Shown here: positions 1 through 6,882 of the stretch, one piece after another
Layout of the letters: every line of letters begins with the position of its first letter
Position numbering within the stretch: the first letter of the stretch is position 1
Virus record (IMG/VR): IMGVR_UViG_3300032118_000041
Coordinates: 1 to 30,439 of that record
Strand: one strand, 5' to 3'
Source: a virus
Length of the DNA: 30,439 nt
Notes under the pieces: model-generated
Told to the model about the DNA's origin: nothing
The model's database searches: none
Seen by the model: only the letters and a program-made list of their open reading frames with translations
Program-made: the position numbers and the translations under genes

Positions 1-24
1 AGGGCGTACAGTGTATGGGCGTTA

Positions 25-55
25 GGGGATCGGGGAGGTAGTGGGGGTGTAGGGG
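25..55 (+). other. Putative G-quadruplex motif
   Basis: Four runs of at least four G (25-28, 32-35, 43-47 and 52-55) are separated by loops of 3, 7 and 4 bases. This fits a classical intramolecular G-quadruplex with up to four tetrads. A fifth run (63-66) lies just inside the next reading frame. It is on the coding strand immediately before the ATG at 61, so it could form in the mRNA leader or in displaced DNA. Function is not known; the surrounding gene is also unusually G-rich. Confidence 0.5.
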
Positions 56-60
56 TAAGG

Positions 61-753
61 ATGGGGCCGTGCTCGAGATGTGGTGCGATGTATTCAATCA
101 CTGGTAATCATTTAGGGTCTGAGCGATGTTATGCGCGGGTGGTACGAAACAAGGAATTAGCATTAGGGAATATAATTTTAGAGAGCGTATATCAGCCTGA
201 GGGGAAGATACTGGAATATTTTCGTAGTGTAGGGGCTGAGGCACATGAGGACTGGGGAGGGGAGACACCGAAGGGGCGGGCGAAGCTGGTATGGTTTGGG
301 GCTGGGTGGATGGTGAACGCGGTGGGAGGGATATTGAATTCTCGAGGGGACGGGAGTGTGAGCCATGATTTTCCGGAGGAGGTAGATTATTTGAGGGCGC
401 GTATGGGGATAGACAATTCCAATTGGGAAACTCTGGACCGGACTCATTCGACGTTGATTCGATGTTTGGTGGCAGATTTGGGGCATGACATGGCGGTACG
501 GGTGTTGGGGGAGGTGGTGGAGTGGTTGGCTGACCAGTGGGCACCGTCGTATGTGAGGGTGATGGGGGAGGCGGCATATGGTGGGGGGCTGGCGATTTCT
601 GGGGTTCGGGGGAAGTTGTATTTCAAGGCCCTCGAATTTGGAAGACAGAATGGTTTGTCGTTGTATTTTGCGAAACGATTCAACAAGGGCGGTGTACGGA
701 ACTATCTAACGATGTGCGCTACGAAAAGCACAAGTGACGTTTCGATGTACTGA
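61..753 (+). CDS. Unknown G-rich gene with N-terminal CxxC
   Basis: Encodes 230 residues that I do not recognise. The N-terminus has a CSRCG pair and another Cys at residue 23, suggesting a small metal-binding knuckle. The remainder looks globular, with an aromatic-rich middle (WFGAGWMVNAVGG) and no signal peptide or membrane segment. The start is uncertain. ATG 61 is the first ATG, but the frame stays open to base 1 without another start codon, and the purine-rich stretch before 61 is too close for a normal SD. The gene may therefore begin outside the window. The coding strand has very many GGG and GGGG runs and few C, unlike the genes from 2176 onward. Confidence 0.6.
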   Translation: MGPCSRCGAMYSITGNHLGSERCYARVVRNKELALGNIILESVYQPEGKILEYFRSVGAEAHEDWGGETPKGRAKLVWFGAGWMVNAVGGILNSRGDGSVSHDFPEEVDYLRARMGIDNSNWETLDRTHSTLIRCLVADLGHDMAVRVLGEVVEWLADQWAPSYVRVMGEAAYGGGLAISGVRGKLYFKALEFGRQNGLSLYFAKRFNKGGVRNYLTMCATKSTSDVSMY

Positions 754-816
754 GGAGGGATCGGGAAGTGTGGAGGGATCGGATCGGATGTGGAGAAGTT
801 GAGTTTAGAGTGAGAG

Positions 817-915
817 ATGGTCGAAGACCTGATGACCATCGTCCACTGCTTCTCGTCGAGGCTCTACGGATTGCGTAACTACCGCAAGACGCTCAAGGCG
901 GCACTGGCCTCATGA
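817..915 (+). pseudogene. tnpA: IS607 TnpA serine recombinase, C-terminal remnant
   Basis: ATG at 817 opens 31 codons beginning MVEDLMTIVHCFSSRLYG and ending at the TGA at 913-915, which overlaps the tnpB start. The VEDLM..IV..FS.RLYG.R..RK pattern matches the C-terminal helix of IS607-family serine recombinases, which normally lies directly before tnpB. The in-frame codon two positions upstream is TGA (811-813), and no catalytic-serine domain or MerR-like helix-turn-helix is present. It is therefore a truncated relic. Whether the stub is still translated, for example to couple tnpB translation, cannot be told. Confidence 0.65.
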
Positions 916-2162
916 TTCGCGGACACGTCATACGCTTGGACCCAACGGTCAAGCAGGCGAACGCTCTTGCACGCGCTGCTGGCGTCTCGCGGTTTACGTA
1001 CAACTGGGCGCTCGCGGAGTGGACCAGACAGTACCGTGCTGGTGAGAAGCCGTCCGCGGCCAAGCTCAAGAAGCAGTTCAACGCCGTGAAGGGCGAGCGG
1101 TTCCCTTGGGTCTACGAGAGCCCCCGTGACGCGAATAGTCAAGCGTTCGCAGACTTGAACAGCGCGTTCAGCAACTTCTTTGCATCGTGCAGCGGGAAGC
1201 GTAAGGGCAAGAAGCTAGGCTACCCGCAGTTCCGCAGGCGGGGCCAGCACGATGCGTTCTACGTGTCGAACGACAAGTTCTCGCTTCGTCGCAGAGGCAA
1301 GCGTGGTGTCGTTCGTCTGCCGGTCATCGGCGACGTGAAGACGTTCGAGCATCTTCGCTTCCAGGGTAAGATCATGTCTGGCCATGTGTATCGCCAAGCC
1401 GATCACTGGTTCATTGCAGTCAACGTCGAGGTCGCGGTCGAACCCGTGCAACACACGCACCCGCACGCGATCGTCGGCGTCGACCTCGGGCTTAAGACGG
1501 CCGTCGTCACCTCCCACGGCGAGGCAATCGACGCGCCCAAACCGTTGAAGCGTTGCTTGCAGCGGCTCAAGCGAGCGGCCCGTGTGGTGTCCCGGCGTGA
1601 GAAGGGCGGCAAGAACCGGGCGAAGGCTCGTGCTCGTCTTGCTCGCCTGCATCAGCGAATCGCGAACGTGCGCAAGAACTTTTGGCATCAAGTCACGACC
1701 GATCTCTGCCGCGAGAACCAAACGGTGGTGATCGAGGACTTGAGCATGGCCTTCATGTTGCGCAACAGGAAGCTGGCGAGAGCGGCATCGGATGTCGGTC
1801 TAGGCATGTTCAATCCGTTGATGCTGTACAAGGCGAAGGCGCTTGGCGGGCAGGTCGTTGTCGCTGATCGCCTCTTCCCGAGCACACAGCGGTGTTCACG
1901 GTGCGGCAACGTCAAGACGGGTGACGGCCGCCTTGGCCTTGCCGACAGAGTGTATCGGTGCGCGGCGTGTGAAGCGAGTGAAGATCGCGATCTGAACGCC
2001 GCAGTGAACTTGGAACAGTACCCAGGGCTTCTGGGGAACTGGGGCCGGCAGGCCCGAACGCCCATGGATGATCACGCCTCTACTCGGTTGGCCCCTGCCA
2101 GTCGAGCAAGCGAGATCGCTGAAGTGGGAACTAAACCGTGCGCACGTTTGCGCACAAATTAG
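912..2162 (+). CDS. tnpB: TnpB, RNA-guided RuvC nuclease of an IS607-type element
   Basis: At 416 residues this is normal TnpB length. The N-terminal helix-turn-helix-like part opens IRLDPTVKQ and continues with the usual SRFTYNWAL. RuvC-I is GVDLGLKT with catalytic Asp191. RuvC-II is VVIEDL with Glu275. A zinc ribbon follows (CSRCG at 328-332, CAAC at 350-353), then RuvC-III DRDLNAA near 358-364. All catalytic and zinc residues are present, so the enzyme looks functional. TnpB proteins are guided by an omega RNA made from the 3' end of their own gene and cut DNA at a matching target, helping the element persist. The start overlaps the tnpA remnant by ATGA. The C-terminal tail past residue 370 is low-complexity, as usual where coding sequence and guide-RNA scaffold overlap. 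Confidence 0.93.
   Translation: MIRGHVIRLDPTVKQANALARAAGVSRFTYNWALAEWTRQYRAGEKPSAAKLKKQFNAVKGERFPWVYESPRDANSQAFADLNSAFSNFFASCSGKRKGKKLGYPQFRRRGQHDAFYVSNDKFSLRRRGKRGVVRLPVIGDVKTFEHLRFQGKIMSGHVYRQADHWFIAVNVEVAVEPVQHTHPHAIVGVDLGLKTAVVTSHGEAIDAPKPLKRCLQRLKRAARVVSRREKGGKNRAKARARLARLHQRIANVRKNFWHQVTTDLCRENQTVVIEDLSMAFMLRNRKLARAASDVGLGMFNPLMLYKAKALGGQVVVADRLFPSTQRCSRCGNVKTGDGRLGLADRVYRCAACEASEDRDLNAAVNLEQYPGLLGNWGRQARTPMDDHASTRLAPASRASEIAEVGTKPCARLRTN
2138..2155 (+). other. 7-bp hairpin at the tnpB 3' end, candidate omega-RNA stem
   Basis: A perfect 7-bp inverted repeat (GTGCGCA, 4-base loop, TGCGCAC) lies in the last codons of tnpB. In TnpB systems the guide-RNA scaffold occupies the 3' end of the gene, and the guide is the flanking sequence directly beyond the element. 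If this stem is the last scaffold stem, the guide would be read from about 2156 onward, into the leader of the gene at 2176. The exact scaffold boundary is inferred. Confidence 0.4.
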
Positions 2163-2175
2163 AGAGCAGGGATTG

Positions 2176-2526
2176 ATGCCTGAGGTGTTTGGATGTCGAC
2201 GGTGTGGGTACTGCTGCGTTTATATGTCGGTCGTCATACCTCGAGTTCTTTCGGACGGCACGATGGATTACGTGTACAAGTCGAACGATGTGCTATGCCC
2301 CTACCTTCTCTTGGAGGAGGGGCAGGCGAGCTGCACAATTCACGACGAGGAGTTCTTCGAGGAGTCCCCATGCCATTTACACAACAATCCAAATTACGAC
2401 CCGGATTTGGGTTGCTGGCGTGGGGTATGGCGGTGCATAGGACCGAAGCTGGTCGAGCAGGGAATTTTCATGAAGAGGCCCCCGGAGGAATACGTCTGGG
2501 AAGAGGAATACAAACACAATGACTGA
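2176..2526 (+). CDS. YkgJ-like Cys-cluster (zinc/iron-chelating) protein
   Basis: Encodes 116 residues. A CRRCGYCC cluster near the N-terminus is followed by CPYL, CTIH and a later PCH. This spacing is typical of the YkgJ/UPF0153 family of putative zinc- or iron-chelating proteins, whose biochemical role is poorly known. The open frame extends upstream into tnpB (to 2068), but those codons belong to the transposon. ATG 2176, with AGCAGGG a few bases before it, is the sensible start. The TnpB element therefore ends right against this gene and probably displaced its native leader or promoter. The 3' end overlaps thyX by 8 bases, so the two are likely co-translated. Confidence 0.7.
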   Translation: MPEVFGCRRCGYCCVYMSVVIPRVLSDGTMDYVYKSNDVLCPYLLLEEGQASCTIHDEEFFEESPCHLHNNPNYDPDLGCWRGVWRCIGPKLVEQGIFMKRPPEEYVWEEEYKHND

Positions 2527-3220
2527 CATTGTAGAGAAAGTTGTAATTCACCAGCCGCTTGTCGTGTGCCTGACGCCGCTACGAGAAATCCATCGGCAGT
2601 TGGCGATTTGCGAGTTCGCTGGCCGTCGGTCTCATCACCTGCTGTGGGAGCAGCCCGAGATTGATAGGCTGCTGTCGGGGAGGGATGAGGGTCATGTGGA
2701 GACGTTGGAATTCCTGAGGCGACGACTTGCTGCGCGGCCGCCGCATGCGACGGTCATCGAGCACGCCAACGTGACCTTTGCGTTTTTGATGTCGAGGGTA
2801 GCCTCCCACGAATTCGTGCGGCATCGAATTGGGTCGCCGACACAGTCGAGCACGCGTTTTATCGAGCAGGAGAGGACGCTCCACCTCGTCTCGCCAACCA
2901 TGAACGAGACAAAGATGTTTGACGTGAGGGGCGAGCAATTCCCAGATGGCTTTCCTTCCTGGGCTTTCACCTGCTTTTCCTCTGTGCGTGCCTACCATGA
3001 CCTGCGGGCTGCCGGTGTCAAGCGTGAGCAGGCTCGCTATGTGCTGCCCCATGCGCTTGCCACTTCGCTCGTCCACACCACCAATCTTCGACAGTGGATC
3101 CACATGATCCACCTGCGTACGGGCAAGGCGGCGGCGCCCGAGATGCAGTTCATCTTTGGCAAGGTACGCTCCATGCTCGCCGAGGCGACGGACAATCTAC
3201 TCGAGGGGCTGTGCGAGTGA
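2519..3220 (+). CDS. thyX: Flavin-dependent thymidylate synthase
   Basis: Encodes 233 residues, the usual ThyX size. The signature RHR-x7-S is present (RHR at 101-103, Ser111, followed by STRF), and the N-terminal part carries the family's helices up to H82 and the SR at 92-93. ThyX converts dUMP to dTMP using methylene-tetrahydrofolate, FAD and NADPH. Many phages carry it to raise thymidine supply for replication. It overlaps the YkgJ-like gene (SD GAGGA about nine bases before ATG). With the dCMP deaminase at 8796-9284, which yields dUMP, it would complete a dCMP to dUMP to dTMP route encoded by the phage. Confidence 0.93.
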   Translation: MTDIVEKVVIHQPLVVCLTPLREIHRQLAICEFAGRRSHHLLWEQPEIDRLLSGRDEGHVETLEFLRRRLAARPPHATVIEHANVTFAFLMSRVASHEFVRHRIGSPTQSSTRFIEQERTLHLVSPTMNETKMFDVRGEQFPDGFPSWAFTCFSSVRAYHDLRAAGVKREQARYVLPHALATSLVHTTNLRQWIHMIHLRTGKAAAPEMQFIFGKVRSMLAEATDNLLEGLCE

Positions 3221-3291
3221 TATGTAACGAGAAGGTACTCGCCCCTGGCCACGGATTTAACAGCGAGAGAAAAACGGAGCGAGGTTAATAG

Positions 3292-3627
3292 ATGAAACAG
3301 AACTCAGAACTGGGGTCCAGCGATACCATATTATTATATTGGCACTGCCTCCAATGTGGGGCTCACGATCCTGTCGAGCCGACTGGCGGAACAGAGCAGG
3401 AGCAATACGCTCTTGGAGATCACGAGCCTTGCATCAAATGCGGCTACGGGACCGCTCACGTAGTCACGCTTCGCATGGGCGCACACTACGAGCAGGGCCT
3501 CGCGCTCGGTATGGATATTAGCGATGCATGGGAGCGCGCTCGCAAGCCTAGCCGATCACACGCTCACGAAGAAGGCTCTCCTGATCCAGATCCATCGAAC
3601 GGATATGGCTTTGACAGAGACTTCTAG
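3292..3627 (+). CDS. Unknown small zinc-ribbon-like protein
   Basis: Encodes 111 residues after a good SD (GAGG seven bases before ATG). Two cysteine pairs, CLQCG (residues about 19-23) and CIKCGYG (about 47-53), are spaced like a zinc ribbon of the RNA-polymerase or transposase type. The C-terminal third is acidic and polar and probably disordered. There is no recognisable enzyme motif. It starts a run of small accessory genes. A role in nucleic-acid or protein binding is possible but not shown. Confidence 0.6.
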   Translation: MKQNSELGSSDTILLYWHCLQCGAHDPVEPTGGTEQEQYALGDHEPCIKCGYGTAHVVTLRMGAHYEQGLALGMDISDAWERARKPSRSHAHEEGSPDPDPSNGYGFDRDF

Positions 3628-3636
3628 GGGAAAATA

Positions 3637-3960
3637 ATGAGCGCAATTGAAATTACAGAAGCATATCCGCGATGCCGTAGGAGCAGTCGATACACAGCGG
3701 AGTCTTCCGACATGCCCTTATCCGTCGATGAAATCAAGACACACCTGCGCTCAGGGTATGACGTTTCCATTTTTGTTGACGGCTGGAGCAAGCCGTGGCT
3801 CTGCTATTTGGATGTGAACAACCAATTGCGCGCCGAGTGTCCGACTGCCCCAAAGGTCGTCCCGCTAGTTGTGAGCGTGTCGAGGGAGGGTGCCGTCTAT
3901 ACCGGATGCGACTGCGCGTGCCATGGAGAGGTGAAAGATGCGTCCAGAGATCACAAATAG
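3637..3960 (+). CDS. Unknown small protein, C-terminal CDCACH cluster
   Basis: Encodes 107 residues with an SD (AGGGGAAAATA) directly before ATG, nine bases after the previous stop. No family is recognised. The central part (about residues 30-75) looks like a small alpha/beta fold with a buried tryptophan segment (WSKPWLCYL). The C-terminus carries a compact CDCACH, a likely metal site. Its last 23 bases overlap the start of the next frame at 3938. Confidence 0.55.
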   Translation: MSAIEITEAYPRCRRSSRYTAESSDMPLSVDEIKTHLRSGYDVSIFVDGWSKPWLCYLDVNNQLRAECPTAPKVVPLVVSVSREGAVYTGCDCACHGEVKDASRDHK

Positions 3961-4375
3961 GCCCTGTCCGTGCAGCGGGGGCAGTTGCGAACCCAAATTC
4001 TATACGTACGACGATAAGGCCGAGACACACTTTCATCGAACTCTGGATGATGCGATTCAAGAGGTCGTAGCTTTTCGACACCCGGCTTTCGCATAGAAGA
4101 TCACGATCTATGGTTTTGCTCCGAAGGAAATTTCGGATACCTGCCGCGAGGATCTTGCTGTTGATATGCTGGACTGTATTCTCGAAAAACTTGATGACGA
4201 TTACGGGAATTTTTACGAGAGTACAGATCGTAAACCGTCTGGCGTCGCGGCTGCTCGGGAATTCGTTCGCGCTGTCGTAAATGAGTACGAGGTTTTTGTT
4301 TGTGAAAAGGTGGCCACTATCGAAGTCAACGTCGTGGAGTGGCTTGCAGCACATTTTAGAGGAGATAGTCTATGA
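3938..4375 (+). pseudogene. Small phage gene interrupted by an in-frame TAG at 4094
   Basis: ATG 3938, with SD GAGAGGTGAAAG, opens 52 codons ending HPAFA at TAG 4094-4096. The same frame then continues without another stop to TGA 4373-4375, reading KITIYGFAPKEISD and on to an ATG at 4166. The segment right after the TAG (codons 4097-4165) reads like ordinary protein but has no in-frame ATG, GTG or TTG, and the ATG at 4166 has no well-placed SD. The simplest reading is one gene of about 145 codons split by an amber codon, through mutation, sequencing error or readthrough. Two separate genes (3938-4096 and 4166-4375) remain possible. Function is unknown; the N-terminus has PCPCSGGSC. The end overlaps the next gene by ATGA. 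Confidence 0.6.
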
Positions 4376-4656
4376 GTATGTCAACACACGTATACGGATT
4401 TCATCCTCCGGACGAGAGGTGGGTGAAGATGAAGGCAATTTACGACGCCTATGTGGCGGCCGATCTACCCGTACCAGAAAAAATCCAAGAGTTTTTTGAT
4501 TGGAGAGCGCCGTCTGAAGCCGGGACCTTGATAGAGATCCCTCCAGAATGCCGACGAGGGTATCACGATGGCAACGGAGCAGAAGATGGGATTGAGGTTA
4601 TTCTGGAGAAACTCCCAGAGAATATAACGGTCATTCGTTTTGTGAATTCGTGGTGA
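4372..4656 (+). CDS. Unknown small phage protein
   Basis: Encodes 94 residues and starts by ATGA overlap with the preceding frame, so it is translationally coupled to it. SD GAGGAGAT lies just upstream. A helical N-terminal half (WVKMKAIYDAYVAADLPVP) is followed by an acidic linker and a short strand (ITVIRFVNSW). It resembles small hypothetical proteins common in accessory regions of tailed phages, but I cannot assign a function. There are no cysteine clusters, signal peptide or membrane segment. Confidence 0.6.
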   Translation: MSMSTHVYGFHPPDERWVKMKAIYDAYVAADLPVPEKIQEFFDWRAPSEAGTLIEIPPECRRGYHDGNGAEDGIEVILEKLPENITVIRFVNSW

Positions 4657-4710
4657 GGAAGTCAAGAAGTGCCAGTCAAAAAAGAAAAGCCTTCCGATAG
4701 AGGAGATTGA

Positions 4711-4941
4711 ATGTATATCGTAACTCTCAATGGGAAAGTAATGTGTGAAGGAACGCCGGACGAGGACTGCGACTTTCATATCGATCATGATCATCCAGTG
4801 TTCCACGACTCGTCCCGTGTTCATCCGGAGTCCGTCATACAGCTTTGGAGCTTTGGTGGGATTCCGCTATTCAAGCATCTTGTGTACGTCGCTAAACTTG
4901 ACGACGAAGGAAAACTTCAACTCGTGGCGAGGAAGGTTTGA
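4711..4941 (+). CDS. Unknown small protein
   Basis: Encodes 76 residues with a clear SD (AGAGGAGA) before ATG. The sequence is rich in His and Asp around residues 19-33 (CDFHIDHDHPVFHD), which might bind metal, followed by two predicted strands. No family is recognised. About 90 bases of mostly non-coding sequence separate it from the next gene. Confidence 0.55.
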   Translation: MYIVTLNGKVMCEGTPDEDCDFHIDHDHPVFHDSSRVHPESVIQLWSFGGIPLFKHLVYVAKLDDEGKLQLVARKV

Positions 4942-5033
4942 GATGAAGGGGCTCCTTCGACGTGGAAGGTAGGTAACAATCTATGTCAACACACCTGCGA
5001 GTCGAGGAAACTCGGATAATGTAAGGAGTAGGC

Positions 5034-5435
5034 ATGCAGAAATTTTTGGGGTTTGAGATAGTTTATTTTACGTACACCTGTACAAGCCCCTGTATACCAT
5101 CCGGTTGTCCAGGGCATACTACCAATGACCCTGTGGCAATCGTAGTTGATAATGTTCTTTTCCTGCCATCGGGGGTGTTGAATGGCACCCCGATATTTGG
5201 GTCCGAAGAGGAAACGAAAAGCGTTAGACGAGCTATTGAGCGGTTGCAAAATGCTGTAGCCCTCGCCGCGGTCAGCGGTGGCGAATTTTGTGCAGAGGCC
5301 CGTGCTGCCGGTCGTGGTCCTTGTGGTGCCTGTTCGTGGTGTGTGAAGCAAGCTCAGGAGCGTGCGGAGCGTGCGGAGGCTGAGGTCGAGCGACTGAGGA
5401 AGTTGCATCCAACGCATTTGACGGTGGAAGATTAG
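5034..5435 (+). CDS. Unknown protein with C-terminal coiled coil
   Basis: Encodes 133 residues with SD AAGGAG eight bases before ATG. The N-terminal half is beta-rich with scattered cysteines (CTSPCIPSGC). Residues about 95-107 hold CGACSWC, a CxxC-x2-C type cluster. The C-terminus (about 108-128) is an alternating Glu, Arg and Ala helix with heptad character, probably a short coiled coil. It could be a small DNA-binding or adaptor protein. No family is recognised. Confidence 0.55.
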   Translation: MQKFLGFEIVYFTYTCTSPCIPSGCPGHTTNDPVAIVVDNVLFLPSGVLNGTPIFGSEEETKSVRRAIERLQNAVALAAVSGGEFCAEARAAGRGPCGACSWCVKQAQERAERAEAEVERLRKLHPTHLTVED

Positions 5436-5445
5436 AGGAGGAGAT

Positions 5446-5748
5446 ATGGGAAAGGGAAGAGGAGTATTTAGGCATAAGCCAAGGGGCCTCAATCCCAGCT
5501 CTCTCAACAAGGGGAGTTTCAATATACCTTGTTTGGGACGGTGGACTCACACGATAGACGGAAGCGACTTCGACTGTGAGTATGAGAATGCTGGGAACAT
5601 CGAATGCGACGAGTGCATCTCAACTGGAGGCTGCGGGGATCCTCGAACAGGGGTGAGACTTGGGGAAGAAACAATGCGCAAACTTGGACGTTTGCCGTAC
5701 CAAAAATATCACCTCGTTTTCGTTGGAGGGTCGAATGGAACCGCCTGA
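5446..5748 (+). CDS. Unknown small Cys-containing protein
   Basis: Encodes 100 residues with a strong SD (GAGGAGGAGAT) before ATG. The middle part carries C-x15-C-x8-CDEC-x5-C type cysteines (around residues 29-63), suggesting a small zinc fold. The N-terminus is basic. The last 14 bases overlap the next gene, whose SD (GGAGGG) lies inside this coding sequence. No family is recognised. Confidence 0.55.
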   Translation: MGKGRGVFRHKPRGLNPSSLNKGSFNIPCLGRWTHTIDGSDFDCEYENAGNIECDECISTGGCGDPRTGVRLGEETMRKLGRLPYQKYHLVFVGGSNGTA

Positions 5749-5950
5749 CGAGTGGCCCGAGCAACTATCCCTACAGTGGTTTGAAGAGTGGCATAGACGA
5801 CAGCACGAGGGACCGCCTCAGGAGCCTCCCGGTATTCCTCAGAGTTTGCTGCCAGGTCTTGGAACAATTCGGGAATGTCGTGACTGTTCCTGCCTCGTGG
5901 CTGGCGGACCTACTCGTTGTGTACGCTGTGCAGATTTAGAGGATCTATGA
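5735..5950 (+). CDS. Unknown small zinc-ribbon-like protein
   Basis: Encodes 71 residues. ATG 5735 is chosen because GGAGGG (5725-5730) sits at ideal distance and the frame's earlier ATG (5660) lies deep in the upstream gene. The N-terminal half is Pro-, Trp- and Glu-rich. The C-terminal half has CRDCSC followed by CVRC, a plausible zinc knuckle. The stop overlaps the possible frame at 5947 by ATGA. Function is unknown. Confidence 0.5.
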   Translation: MEPPDEWPEQLSLQWFEEWHRRQHEGPPQEPPGIPQSLLPGLGTIRECRDCSCLVAGGPTRCVRCADLEDL

Positions 5951-6081
5951 CTTTTGGTGGTGTCCGGATCCCAGTCGGTTTCCATAGTTGTCTAACTTGG
6001 AAAGAAGGTGCTAAGTGTCCCCAAATGTACAGCGAACTTTTGGAGTTTGGTTGGCAGAGCAGCGGCGGCTTGCGAAGATAA
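5947..6081 (+). CDS. Possible 44-residue ORF overlapping the XRE gene start
   Basis: ATG 5947 overlaps the preceding stop by ATGA and opens 44 codons to TAA 6079-6081, so its second half overlaps the regulator gene in another frame. The predicted peptide has two Cys and no family signature. The only support is translational coupling. The region 5951-6014 may instead be the untranslated leader of the regulator. Confidence 0.25.
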   Translation: MTFGGVRIPVGFHSCLTWKEGAKCPQMYSELLEFGWQSSGGLRR

Positions 6082-6698
6082 CTACGCGTGAGCTGGCTCG
6101 GAGGGCTGGTGTTTCTGCTGCTTTGATTTCCAGGTTTGAGTTGCACCCAGAGATTTCATCTCCAAGGGTTGAGACGATACTGAGGATTACAGAGGCTTTG
6201 GGGGCGGACCAAAAAGCTGGACTATCTGCTGCAGGGCGCCTTCCTTCGGATATTTTTCAATGGATCCTCTGTGACTTCGTCAGTTGGGATATGATTCGAG
6301 AGGCAATCAAGGTTGGGGTTGCCCCTCGAGATGTGATTCGAGGATGGTTGATTTCGGATGTGGCGAAGAATGCGTCAGGGCGGTCTGCGTGTGAGAAGCT
6401 GTTTTGGACGAAATATTCCGATTTCGTAACACGCGAGTCGCGGGTTTTGGTATCGGCCCAAAAGGTCAGCATTGGGGCGCTTCGAGGGCTCAACGGAAAG
6501 ATTCCTTCGTTCAATGCGGAGTGTGCGTTTCCATCAGACGATTGTTTTTTATTTCTTGTCGTGGATACCGCTCCAGTAATTGAAAATGGTATTGAATGTT
6601 TGTGGATTCCAATATGGGAAGTTGGAATTCATACATGGGTTGCGCTCGAGTTTCTTCCAGAGGGGGAGTTTGTAGAGTTGAAATTGAGTTCGCATTAG
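6015..6698 (+). CDS. XRE-family transcriptional regulator with unknown C-terminal domain
   Basis: Encodes 227 residues from GTG 6015 (SD GAAGG). Residues about 6-65 form an XRE/Cro-CI helix-turn-helix: WLAEQRRLAKITTRELARRAGVS followed by ALISRFE and a third helix. The C-terminal 150 residues are a mixed alpha/beta domain I do not recognise. There is no Ser-Lys LexA-type protease signature, so this is not a classical RecA-cleaved CI repressor. It is followed by a 184-base AT-rich gap containing a 9-bp inverted repeat, a possible operator. A lysogeny or early/late control role is inference from domain and position. Confidence 0.8.
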   Translation: MSPNVQRTFGVWLAEQRRLAKITTRELARRAGVSAALISRFELHPEISSPRVETILRITEALGADQKAGLSAAGRLPSDIFQWILCDFVSWDMIREAIKVGVAPRDVIRGWLISDVAKNASGRSACEKLFWTKYSDFVTRESRVLVSAQKVSIGALRGLNGKIPSFNAECAFPSDDCFLFLVVDTAPVIENGIECLWIPIWEVGIHTWVALEFLPEGEFVELKLSSH

Positions 6699-6718
6699 GG
6701 GTTGAGCGAGCTGAGCGA

Positions 6719-6784
6719 AATATGTAGGTTATTGTGTTGCTGTAAACAGTGTGTAGTATTGTTTGAGCATATTGGCTACATATT
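6719..6784. promoter_or_regulatory. Inverted repeat in intergenic gap, possible operator pair
   Basis: The 9-base sequence AATATGTAG (6719-6727) and its exact complement CTACATATT (6776-6784) are separated by 48 bases, in the 184-base gap (6699-6882) between the XRE regulator and the winged-helix gene. The gap is AT-rich and has no gene. The arms could be two half-sites for one of the flanking regulators, or a weak RNA stem. No T-run follows, so a terminator is unlikely. A -10-like TAATAT also lies about 20 bases before the downstream GTG. Confidence 0.35.
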
Positions 6785-6882
6785 CCCACAAAAATAAATT
6801 CATGGGGTTGCTTTTTGCAGCATTTTGACTGTACTACTTTATTTGTTGTCGTTTTTTGAATTAATATGGAAGGGGAAGGACT

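Larger units (their letters stand above)
811..2160 (+). mobile_element. IS607-type element: tnpA tail plus intact tnpB
   Basis: A short stretch encoding the C-terminus of an IS607-type serine recombinase (817-915) runs by ATGA overlap into a full-length tnpB (912-2162). This is the gene order of IS607-family elements, but the recombinase catalytic part is missing. Codons inside the element end in C and G much more often than the T- and G-ending codons of neighbouring phage genes, which suggests a foreign origin. The outer edges are inferred. On the left, homology to recombinase cannot extend past the in-frame TGA at 811. On the right, the last hairpin ends at 2155 and the next gene starts at 2176. 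Without TnpA the element could move only if a recombinase acts in trans. Confidence 0.7.

Noticed and set aside
3938-4375. Genome-wide TAG reassignment
   Set aside because: Many genes here, including terL, the scaffold-like gene and the fusion, end sensibly at TAG just before another gene's SD or start, so the standard code applies.
4984-5025. 13-codon frame starting MSTHL, similar to the start of the gene at 4372
   Set aside because: Only about 12 bases are shared (ATGTCAACACAC), too short to call a duplication or a gene.
4986-5522. Long minus-strand frame of 178 codons
   Set aside because: It is antisense to two plus-strand genes with clear SDs, is rich in Leu, Pro and Arg as expected for a shadow of G-rich coding, and has no family motif.
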